Assembly (NCBI GenBank): GCA_024195265.1
Contig: JAJLRJ010000004.1
Coordinates: 28,966,434-29,030,433 of the forward strand
Reading direction: 5' to 3'
Length of the DNA: 64,000 nt
DNA from: Dendrophyllia cribrosa
Taxonomy: Eukaryota > Cnidaria > Anthozoa > Scleractinia > Dendrophylliidae
The notes beneath the pieces are model-generated. The model did not search any database. It saw only the letters and a list, made by a program, of their open reading frames with translations, and was not told where the DNA came from. Shown here one piece after another: positions 45,276-57,977 of the stretch (positions within the stretch are counted from its first letter, which is position 1; each line of letters starts with the position of its first letter). Position numbers and translations under genes: made by a program.

Positions 45276-48200
45276 ATGATCACAAGATCGCGAGCCGGAG
45301 AGGCATCGAGAAGAAACGAAGAGGTCCTTGGCTGTCGACAAGATGATGAAGACATCGTTGAGTTGACGACGAAACAAGCCATGGCGAACGGTCCCGACAA
45401 AGTCAATCTGATGGAGGAAAGCAAAATCAAAAGTGAACCAAAGCCAAATATAAGAAAAGATAGGAGAAATATAGCTCTTCTTGTATTTCTTTACATTCTG
45501 CAAGGCATTCCTTTAGGACTTGCCGGCGCTATGCCAATGTTGTTACAGACACGAAAAATTGAATATAAAGACCAGGCTAAGTTTAGTCTGGTGTTCTGGC
45601 CGTTTAGTTTGAAGCTGTTATGGGCCCCCATCGTAGACACGGCTTACTTCGCAAGATTTGGCCGAAGGAAGACTTGGCTTGTACCAGTACAGTACTTGAT
45701 TGGGGTTTTCATGCTTGTTCTTTCAATGGTGAGTAAGCATTTTCTTTTTTAAGAAGGAGGGGGGGGGGGGGGGGGGGGGGGGGGGAGGGGGGAGGGGGGA
45801 GGGGGGAGGGGTAAATCTTACAATTTTAATAATTACTTAATACGACCACCTTCGGGCCATGGAAATTTGGTAGTATTAACGGGGAATGGTCAAAATTATG
45901 GTGTAACATGTTTTTAATCTGCATTCTACCACATGTACATGTATACAGTACCGCTCGCGTGTATTGCAGCACCTACACGCGTAAAATGCGTGTAAAGTCC
46001 GTGTAGTACACGCATTTTACACGAATTTGACGCGCATGTACACGCGTGTAATAGAAAAGCCTAATTACACGTGTATGCGTGTATTCCCTTTTTTTAAAAA
46101 ATGCGTGTATTTCGAGATTCAAATGCGTGTAGTTTGTCAAACAAGAATTCGAGAAGCGACTACATACCCAACGGGAGGAAGTGAAATCACAACACCGCAC
46201 AAATAGCGGATCCAATATTGTTTATTATGGACTCGAGTATCAATGAAAAATAATACTACATCATGAAATTGTTTTAAAAGTCAAACTAAGATGAATTCCT
46301 TTCGAATTAAATGATACCAAAGATGGGTGAAAGTATTTGACTCGACAAAGCTAGAAAGTATAAAGCTGTAATGTCCGTGTTTCGGCCTGCCAACAGATAG
46401 CGCCCAAACCGCGACGATAACATCTTCAGTATTGACAGACCACTTTGAAGCTAATAAACAGAGGATCATACGATCTTTTTTGCCTGATCATTTTTTAAGT
46501 CCATCCAATATAAATTTCAATTGTGGAGTAAATTTCAAGTGTAAAATCTGTGCTAGAATAGTCGGCAAATGTCGCAAACACCTAAAAAGAAGGACGGTAG
46601 ATTTTGGTCACGTGCTAGGCAACGAGATCTGCTAAAAGATCAAATTTCATTTCAAGCATCGAATACGTTTCTGATTTAGGACATTATTATTTAAGAAATA
46701 ATTTCTGACAGTCTGCAGATTTTTTACACATTTAAGGATAAATATGCTTTAAGAATTCACGGAAAAACGAAAGCCAATTTTGTGTTTATTTATTTTAGTT
46801 TTGAATTCCGAGACAGTCGACGGCGCCGCTAGTTTAGCACAACAGGGATGCATATGTATTCAGCAGACTTGCGTTAACAGACCTTTCGGTCTCAGATTGG
46901 CGGAAAACCGCTTGCCGAAAATTCTTGTCTGTATAATAAATACAGCAACGTTCACGACAGGAAGTACATTGTAAGAAATCCAATTCAAAACTGATGATTT
47001 AAAATACAAAATTATGGAGTCGCCACGAAGTATGCGAACGACACGTTTTAACATGTTTTAACGTTTTAACATTTAAAAATGTTTTGTTCGCATATTTAAT
47101 ATGCACAGTCGACGGACAGGACTGAGCCACTTGTTTAGCACAACAGGGATACATTGAGCAAAGACCGCTTGCCAAAAATATAACAACGTTCATGACAGAT
47201 ACATGTAGTACATTGTAAGAAATCAAATTCAAAACGTAGGATTCAAAATGCAAACGGAGTCGCCACGAAGTACGCGAACGATACGGTAAATGTTTTGTCC
47301 ACTTTTCACGCACACTTAGCGGCGCCGCTTGTTTAGCACAATATATAGGGATACATTGAGCAAAGACATGCGTTAACGAAACTTTATGTATCGGTAAAAA
47401 GTACATGTACAGCTTGCCGAAAATTTGTGTCTGTAAAATAAATACAGCAACGTTCACGACAGATAGTACATTGTAAACGGAGTCGCCACGAAGTACGCGA
47501 ATGATACGGTCTGTACAGTAAATGTTTTCTCCTCTTTTCGCGCACTAACAATGTGGTGATTTGCAGTTGATAGGATTTTGTGTAATTTTACATGCAATTT
47601 CATATCCACTGCGTGTAGTTTGTTACGCGCAATTTCATATCCACTACGTGTAATTTATTACACGCAATTTCATATCCACTGCGTGTAGCTTGCCTGTTAC
47701 ACGCCGTCAAATGCGTGTAAAATGCGTGTAAACTGCGCGTATTACACGCGCTTCACTTGCGTGTAGTGCTGCAATACACGCGAGCGGTACTGTACCTTTA
47801 ATTCCACTATAAATCAACCTTTTTGCAGTTAATTAACAATCTTACAACCGCAATTCAATTCTTGGTTTGCAACCACGTGACAAGGCGGCCATGTTGGTGG
47901 TCAATACAATACAATTTTTGTCGCAGAATTTGCATGAAAATAGAGTTTAGTTCCCAGCGGAGAGAAATACTTTTGTTCTTGACCACCAACATGGCCGCCG
48001 TGATGTCATGTGCAAACCACCAATGTAACCGTGAACAATGTAACAGTAAACAAAACCGAGTAATGAAAAAAAACACTGACTTCTTTTAGTTCCTTGTATG
48101 AAAGGAAAGAGCTTCTAGTGAAATGTCTCGAAGAGCCCTTTTCTACATTGTAGCTTACAACACTTTAATTATTATTTAACAATTATTCGCCATTTTTTAA

Positions 48201-51200
48201 CCAAGAAAGGAAGCAAAGCACAAGCTTCAAGTTGTTGGGAAAGCTGTTAATCGTGGGGGAGGATACGGGATGGAAATCCCATGCGTTTACAAGTTTACTG
48301 GACAGCCAAGAAATGTTGATACATGTATGCTTAACAAATTATTAGACATTCCAAATGACCGATCTGTGAGAATAGAACAGGAAATGGACTTGAAGAGAAA
48401 AGCCACAGTGGAAGGCAGCAGAAACCAGAAGACAAAATAACTTTGAGAGCCTTGAAATGCTGCAAAGTGAAGTATTTCAGATCTTTTGTAGTATCTGTTC
48501 ATGCATCCTTTTTACTGAACACTGCAATTTGCCGATGTCACATGCTACACTGTAACCACTAACATCTTTGCAGGGCTTCTGATATTACGCAATAATAAAA
48601 TGGAAATTATGGGATTTTTCCGTGGCAAATTATGCGATAAGCAAGGACTATTATGCGGAAAATTATGCAAATTATGCGATTTTTTCTGGAACTTTTTTAT
48701 GCATGTTTTACTAGGTTTCAGAAGAAGAAAATGAAAATACCTGTTTTAAAATGGTGCTCGCTATCTTTGTGGGACATTTTGAAGCTTTTAGCTATGAAGG
48801 AACATCTAAAACGAACAACAGAATCCAAGAAAAGAGTCTGTAAACAAGCAGCCATCTTGGTTAACCTTAGTAACCAGGCTAAATAAAACGTGCTCAAGAA
48901 ATTTATGCGGTTACCAAGCTAGTTGTGGTCAAGAACGAATGCAGTTTTGTTCGAAAGTGGCGATTTGTTTATTTGATACAGGATAATTCAATAGAAAAAA
49001 AACAAATTTTAGCTTAGGTTTCTTAGCTAAAGCGATAGTGTATCATGTGGTTTGTTCACATTATGCGATTTTGTGTGATTTTTTACGAATTATGTGATGG
49101 GATGCGATTTGAGGCCGATTATGCGAAATTGCACCATCGTGTACAATGTAATATCAGAAGCCCTGTCTTTGCCTGAAAACATTCAATAAAATGTTAATGC
49201 GTTATTGTTTGCCTGATTGTGTCTGTTTTCATTTAGCAGCCTCACCAGGCATTTTGACTGGTCGTATTAATGGGGTAATTTTATAAAGAAAAATTAATAA
49301 TGACTGAGGACGTCAAAAGGTGGTCGTTGGTCGTAATAACAGGGTGGTCGGATTAACGGGGTTTTCAGATAAGAGGGCTTTTGTTTGGGCCACAAGAAAG
49401 TAATCGTAATCATGGGGTGGTCGTACATGTATTAACGAGGTGGTCGTATGGTGGGGTTCCACTGTAATCAAACTGAGTGTGATGGTTATCTAACAAATTA
49501 AACTACAATCTGTATGCCATCAATTGATAAAAAAAAGCTCGTATACAGTGACAGATACATGACTGTATGCAAATTTTCACGGATACATGGGGTTTATGTG
49601 TATTGTATATAAAGTTGATCAGGAATATTGAAGTGACATGTGTATATGTTGTGGTTTAAATTTGTTCTTGATTTCTTTTTCTTTGTTTTATGTTTATTAT
49701 CATAACTTTCCATGCTTTGAGTTTTCATGCTTGTTCTTTTAATGGCCAGTAACCCCCTTTTTTAAGGGGGAGAAGGTGGGGGACTAATCTTACCATTTTA
49801 ATCAAACTGAGTGTGTTTCTTTCGTCGAATCCAGAAACGTACATGTATTTGTAGGAAAGGATTCTTCGGATTTGTGGTTTTCAAGGAAATGCCAAATCCA
49901 GAAAAGGATTTGTGTCATGTGACAGCAATATTTCATCATCATCATCATCATTTTATTAAACAAATAAATTATATACAAAATTATAGGCACCCGCAGGTAG
50001 CATCAAGCTAATCGAGACGGGTGCTTTTAGAAATAAATAGATAAATAAGAAATCACATTACAAATAAAATACGGAGATAAATACACTAAGAACACTACAT
50101 CTGTAGAACTAAGAACACTACATCTGTAAGAGCATGAAGAATTTTGCACAGCTTGGGGTATGCTTGACTGTTGTCGAGTAACTCATGGGTGACATAAAAC
50201 AAAGCAATGAAAGGTATAAAACATTTGTAATAGAGTGCAAGACAACATGAACAACGGTAGAAAACAAAGAAAAAAGTCACCAGTACGCAACCTCGTCTAT
50301 TACCTGGTGTTAAAAAACGTCACAAGGGCGAGGAACATTTTTATTTGCTCTAAACTATTGGCTTTTTAAAAGAAAATTAAACAATTGCCTACCTTTCTTG
50401 GTCTTTGGGACAAAAATGGCATCAAGAGATGCTTTGCACACCAAGATATGTCATTTACATATGGTAATAACCCCGCTGACCACCAGTACTTTTTTCAAAT
50501 CCGTTTCCAATGGAATGCTTGGATTTCTAGATTTGGATTGAATTCATCCAATCCTTCTGCAGAGTGGATTCGATGATTCAAAATCCTTTTAGGATTCGTC
50601 CAAAATACAGAAAATCCATTTTTGGATTCAAAATCCGGATCTGGATTTTGACCAAAGGAACACACTCTGAGTGTGATGGTTATCTAAAAAATTTTTATGG
50701 TTAGTTAAAAATGTTATTTTCCTTTGTTTTATGTTTATTATCATAACTTTCTATGCTTTAAAACAAAGGAAGGTCACAATCTACATGTAACTAAGAACAA
50801 TAATATTTAAACCACAACATCATGTTCATTGAAGTTGTGACACTATTTCTTTTTAAATGGTTTCGCTTTTTCTATTATGTATTTTAATTTTTTTCAACAG
50901 GACCTGCATTGATAGCAGTTTTTTTATTTCTTAAAACTGAAGCAGTAATCCTGTATAAAATAATATGTTTTAATTATTATTATTATTATTATTATTATTA
51001 TAATTATTCCTTCATTGCTAAAAGCTTCAAAATGTCCGACAAAGATAGCAAGCAATGTTTTAACACAGGTATTTTGACAATTTGAGGCTACAGTAAATTT
51101 TACAATTTATAACTTCATGTACAGCACTCACATTTGAGTGTGCATTACGTGTTGATGCGAATCCTTATTCTTCAATTTGATTTTTGGTCTAGGATGTGCT

Positions 51201-54200
51201 CTGGCAGCTCTGTTAGAGAAACAAGACTCACTTTTCTCCACCATCTAAAGTTAAAGAATGTTTGCTCTACATTATACACCTCAAATAAATAGAATCTTAA
51301 TTTCAAGGCTCAAAAAGTCTGGTCCACTTGCATCACTGGAAAGTACTGCATGTTCCCACGGATAACCCGTGCCCCCAATTTTCGGCAAAATATTTGGGCA
51401 AAAAAGTATGGCTTATACGCCGGTTTTTACAGTATTTTTGAAAATGTCAGGTGACCAAAAGTAGCTGAGTGAGCAATTTGTCATAAGCATTCAATTCAAT
51501 ATCAAAACAAGTTACATTTCACTGCAACTATGTACAAATGTAGGTGAATACTTTACTGTATCAGTCAAAATAATGTAAGTTGACACCCTAAGAGTGATAA
51601 GCATCAAATTTCTCCTTGTAATATTAATGCCTTATCAATCAAAAAGGTCATGAGAATTAAGGACATGATCATACAAGATGAGTTCTCTTGACATCCAAAC
51701 AATTTCTCACCATTAACTCTACTTCTATCGGAAATGCATAGGACTAGAATTGAGAATTTAAATTTTGATCTTTGGTCTTAAAGGGTTAATAATTTTTTCA
51801 TGAGGCTGTAATCGGTCAAATGGGCACCAGTAACTTACATGTACTTTGGTAACTTACTATTAGTTCTATATCGTTATATTAATTCCTTGTATACAATATA
51901 CGTTTTCAGCACATTGAAGAATTGATGGGCGAAAACACAGAAGCAGCCCCAAGCATCTTGTTTTTAACTGCTATTTTCTTCTGCCTCAACTTCCTTGCCG
52001 CAACTCAAGACATTGCTGTAGACGGCTGGGCACTCACAATGCTGTCCAGAGAAAATGTTGGTTATGCGTCAACATGCAATACTGTGGGTCAGACGGCAGG
52101 ATATTTTATGGGGAATGTTGTGTTCCTGGCTCTTAGTTCCACTGATTTCAGCAACAGATACCTTAGAACTCAGCCTCAGGCCACAGGAGTTGTGACTTTT
52201 TCAGGGTTTTTTTATTTTTGGGGAATTGTATTTCTGGTTACCACTACATTAGTTGGACTATTGAAACGTGAAAAAACTGAGCAAGAGCTTCATGGAGAAG
52301 AGTCTGTTGAAGGAATTGTTGATGGTTACAAAACCTTGGTGAAAATCATGCGCTGTTCAAGTATTTTGAAACTGATGGTTATCCTGCTCACTTTCAAGGT
52401 AATGTTTAATTGGCCCTGTTTAATCAACTTGTGTTTATTTAAACCAGTTTTTGGAAAGGAAAAAAACACGATGAACATTATACTGGTATACTACTGTACA
52501 TGTAGGTTTTCCATTTTATTTTCCTTCCAGTGGCCCCATCTAAAATTTCATGTATTTTGCTTGCTTTGTTGGAAAATGTTAATACATGTACAAAAAAATA
52601 CAAGTCAACTACCGGTAATCATGATCCCCTGTCTTCCCTTCTTCTTCCACAACAATCAATAAACCAGAATTGTGATAAAAGAAAACAATACATGTACATG
52701 GTCATGTAGGGTACAACTAATCTACACACATGTACAGTACATGTATACAAATGTAAATTAAAAGGTTAACATTTACACAAAATTAATGTGTACATGTGTA
52801 TTATTTCAAGTACCAGTAAGTATTATGCACCAGTGTTTTGTGATCAAGGGAACTTTTACACTCCCAGGTCCATGGACCTCCTGATGGGCCACCCCTAATT
52901 TTCATCAATTTTTTTTCCGAATTTTTCTGTCATTATAAAGGATAGACTGCAGACCGGAGACAGGGTGCAATGTATAAAACAGTCTTAAATAAACATGGCA
53001 TTCAACATCAATATTTAACTTCCTACTATCAATGTAATTTGGAAAGCAGATGTTTTGAGCTTTAGCCCAATGTTACTGCTTGAGATCAAATCAGGTTATC
53101 TGATCCAGTTGTTTTCAACCACAGAAACAGGTTTGGCTGATGGTTGTCCAGTCACAACATTTATAGTTATGCAGAACATTTTCAACACCACCCCGCTCCT
53201 GATATAATTTTATTGTGTAAATAACAAACATTTGCACCTACACTACAGATGGGGGTTTGTATTGAAAACATCAAACATCATTTGAATTCTGCCTTATTTC
53301 TGAATTGTAAACTTAAGTTATCATGCAGACTATTTTCCTTAACCATTTTGAGGATCCTGGCTGTGTTGGGGAACGTGTAGTTTTCTCCTTCTCATACATA
53401 CAGTGTACTGTACCTGTGTAAATTTTCTCCTGGACATAATTGGTGCGGTATTGCAGACAAACATAATTAAAAATATGAAAAAAGCAAGTGACATACTCAA
53501 ACACTAACCCTGTGGTCTGGCCAGTACCTTATGCATGCACACAGCCATATCACCCTGGCAGTGGCAGCCATGGACAGCTATTTTGTCCTTGTTAGGACTC
53601 ATCAGCATGGCATGGCCGTCGGGCACCTGATAGACTCAAAAGCTCTATGTAGAATGCCCTTTACTGCCAAGGCAGATGTAAAGCGCCTTTAAAATACGAT
53701 TTAAAACATGGTTTTCTTTTGTACCTTGGTTACATCCCGGGAAAAGGGTTAAATTGTGATTACATTGATAGTATATAGGAAGTTAAATATTGTCGTGAAT
53801 GACATACATGTATTTATTTGAACTTAAGACTGTGTTTTATACCCTGCCTCTAGTCTGCAGTCTATCCTTTATCCTGACAGCAATATTCTATAAAAATATT
53901 AAAATTGACCAAAAATTAGGGTTGGCTTATCATGTAGTCTAAGGACCGGGTACACGACGTGGTCCATGGACCGAGTCGACGAGGTGGCCAATGGACCGGG
54001 TTCAAAAGGTGGTCCATAGACTTGGGTCCATGTTTTGTATATGTCTCAGGAATGCTCCATTTCAAAACTGCAAAAACAGTCCTAACTCTAGCTTTGTATA
54101 GAGCAGTTTTCAATTGAGTGTCGAAAGTAATTACACAATTGCTTTGGTTTTGCATTGCTACGTATTGTGATTGGCTAAAAAATCTCGCACCACTTTCTCG

Positions 54201-57200
54201 ACCAATCAGAAGTAAAACCAAAACCAATCGTGACTTGCTTGCACGCGTTTTCCCGCGCTTGGCGCCGCCGACATGTAATTGCTTCGAGCTCTGATTGGTT
54301 CATTGGATTGTTTACGACTGCTGTGATTGGTCAGAGTAATTACTTTGGTTTTGGTTTTACGACACTCAATTGAAAACTGCTCTATTATGTATGGTGTACA
54401 TATATATATGTAACTGAATCTTGTAAATACCATTTTGATTGTATTTTGTTTGAGTGTCACAGGGTTATAATAGTGACATGTACAGTACAGCATGTTGACA
54501 GATTCAAATTTTTCTTTGGTTTGAAAATTTTTAAACCAGTTTGATTTTTGTTTTCTTTGTCTCGGAAATTATGATAATTATTCTGAGACAAAGGAAAACA
54601 GAAATTAAACTGGTTTGAAAATTTTCAAACCAAAATTTTCAATCCAAAGAAATGTTTGAACCACAACATAATGTTTTCAATCATGCCCTATTTAGTATGT
54701 AAAATACAAGTTGGATTGATTGATTACATGTATGAAATATGTTTTGAGGACATTTATTTGAAAGGTGACAATTTTAATAGAGTTTTTAAATTCTTCATCA
54801 AGAGGCATGTCCTAGCTCCACCATGATGTGCTCACTTATTTCTTTTTTTTGTGCTTAGATTGGTTTTGCAGCTGCCGACTCAGTAACTGGACTCAAGCTG
54901 ATTGAAGCAGGAGTTCCTAAAGAGAATCTGGCTCTTCTTGCGATCCCTATGGTTCCAATTCAAATTTTATTGCCAGTTTACATAAGCAGATACACTGCAG
55001 GTAGGTGGTATTGTATTGAACAATATTATTGATATGCATGTACATGTACATGGAGGTTTTATGGCCATATTTTAGGGCACTAAACTTAAAATCCAGAAAT
55101 CTCAGGTTCGTGTCCTGCCCTAACACTCTGGGATTGTTTCTCATTCCACCTAAGTTCAACTTGCTATCCACTTCTTACGCACTACATTTTTAAATAGCCA
55201 AATTAATGGTCTGCCTTCTGCCTGATAGGATGCAAAAAAAGTGGAAAATTATGCAGCATTTTCAGGCTGATTGTGCGGCAAAGGAGGGCTGTTAAGATAC
55301 ATGTACGCTAATATAGTAGTAATTTAAGTCTGTTTTTTTTTAGATAAAATAGTATCTGGTTTAATAAAAGAAAAGTTCAAAGGCAGTGTATCATTCAGGT
55401 GTACATGTATGAGTATTATTATGGCATAGATGTTGACACAATGAGTTTAGATTAAGTGTTGTTACCGTGGTTACCTACATGTACATAATAGCCCAATTTC
55501 GTTATAATAAAACTCAACTTGAAACAAAAGACATCACTACGGGGCTTAGAGGAATGATAGTAGGGATTTAAATGGTTTACTCCCGTAAGCCTCGTAGTGA
55601 TGTCTTTTGTTTGAAGTTGAATTTTAATACATGACGGATTGTATATCGAAATTGGGTTATTGTACCCATAGATTGACAGTGATGATCTTTATTTTCAAGC
55701 GACTCTCATTTACAGTGTACATTGTAGTCATCAAGCTAGAAGCAGATATTAAAATGTTCAATGCAGGTCAGAGATAAGTGAGCCAACACAGACGCAAACC
55801 ATGCGCATGTGTAACAAATCCATGCTGTTCAGATGTTCAGATGTCCAGCTGTTCAGATGTACATGTATCTAAATGCATGCATGTTGTGTGCGCATTTTTC
55901 TTTGACCTGCACCAACAAAGCATTTGTACATGTACATGTATGCTCGCATTGAGTGCCCCAGGTCACAAACGTGTGTTTTTCCCCAATCTAGGCCCTCGAC
56001 CCTTAGACGTGTTTCTCAAGGCCATGCCATGCAGGTTGTTCATGGGTGTCATATTCATGCTGTGTGTCTGGTGGGCCAACATTGTACGTAGTCCTGGCCA
56101 GGAGTTTTACCCCATTTACTTTTATGCCACAATATTGTTGGTGTATGCAGTTCATCAGGTAATAATTGTCAATTTTACTTTCACTCAATTAAGACATTAC
56201 ACTGTAACTGTTAATAAAAGAAAAGCTTTACCCTAATGTTAATATGTGATTGTACATGCTAACTATGTTGCAAGACAGATAGTGTTTTCAGAAAAGTATT
56301 CTGTTTGAGTTTAATGTAATGCAAGTGCTGTATTTTCATCCTTTTTTGTCATTTAAAGGTTTTTAGGTCTTAATTGATTAAGTGAACATTGAAGCAAAGG
56401 AAAATTAAGAGTTTGGAGGCGACTGTACATTTGTACAAAATTCATTTTAAGAATAAAAATCTGCCAATATTATTAAGTAACGCTCCACATAAGAACTACA
56501 GTAAACTTTATTGTATTGCGGCATTGGCTCTTTCTCACATAGAATATCTTTGATTTCAAGAGTAGGAGCGGAGATGGTTTATAATTATATTTCAGTATAA
56601 AAATAAAGAATATCCATTTGCCTTAGATAAATTTTAGGAAATGTTCGTGCTTAACCAATCAAAATAGCAGAAGACAATAGCTAATAATTTTGCTTCTTTG
56701 ATGAAGTTTCTTTAAAAATTTGCATGTTTTGCAATTGGGTCTTAAATTACATGAAACCTTTAAAAAATCAAACAAAATGCACCTTGAAACCTAACTTTTT
56801 AGTGGTCTTTGAGTCTAGGCCAATGAGATCACTAGTTGTAACAATGAAAAAAGTTGACATTCTATCGTGCATTGCCGTTAGCACTTTCCTTCTTATGCGG
56901 ATCATTACTTAATACTTAATTGTTTTCATTTCCAAATGTTTTGTAGGATTGTTTTGAATTGTCAACAAAGCAACAACATTGTTAGTAGTGTTTTACAGTT
57001 GTACATGTACACGAATCTAAAGCTCTGGTTTTAACGATGTCATTTTATCCAGCTGTCTGTTGACCTCTGTTATTTTCCAATTCATTAACTTGGATTTCTC
57101 TTGTTTGCTCACTGCACAGGTGACATTATATTGCATGTTTGTGGCCATCATGGCATTCCATGCTCGCATCAGTGACCCACGGGTTGGCGGGACATACTTA

Positions 57201-57916
57201 ACACTTTTGAACACACTTACAAACCTGGGTGGCAACTGGTGCCAGACGCTGGCTCTCTGGCTTGTGGATGGACTCACCTGGTCAAACTGTTTGGGTGCAT
57301 CTATACCAGGACTGCATTGTAGCGGCAAGATACACGCCAAGGTAACTTGTCTATTCCTTTATTCTTCACCAAAGCCGAGACAAACCGCATACATCTCAAT
57401 CTAACATGATAGACAGTTAGACCAAGAAATGTTACAAACTTCATCTTGAGAAAGATGTGTGGTTCATCATGTCATAAACGTGGGACAAAGAAAGAAATCT
57501 GAGTCCCTGACAGGAGCCGAACCTATGACCTTCCCCTCACCGGTTGGATGCCCTAACCACTGAGCCACGAGAGACTCGTGGCAAGCTAGGCCATTTACTA
57601 GGTTCATGTATGACATGCGGCCTGCGTACTGCTAGGATAAGCAATGTCGAAAGCATCATGTGACGTGATACTTCATTTTAATGTTTAGGGGAGCAGGCGT
57701 GGTGCAATGGTGTGAGCTTTCACCTCATCTACATGGCCTGGGTTTGAATTTTAGAGGTGACACCAGGGTCCAGAAACGTATAATTTTTTCTAGCCTCATG
57801 TCAGTCTTTTTTTTCCCAAGAGCGCGAAGAGAGTGCATTATTTTCCCCCCATCCTGCACCTCAAGCTTTTGCGCACCGTTAACAGCAAGTTTGTTCCCAG
57901 AATTTCAGAAGTGAAC

Positions 57917-57977
<61 letters not shown>

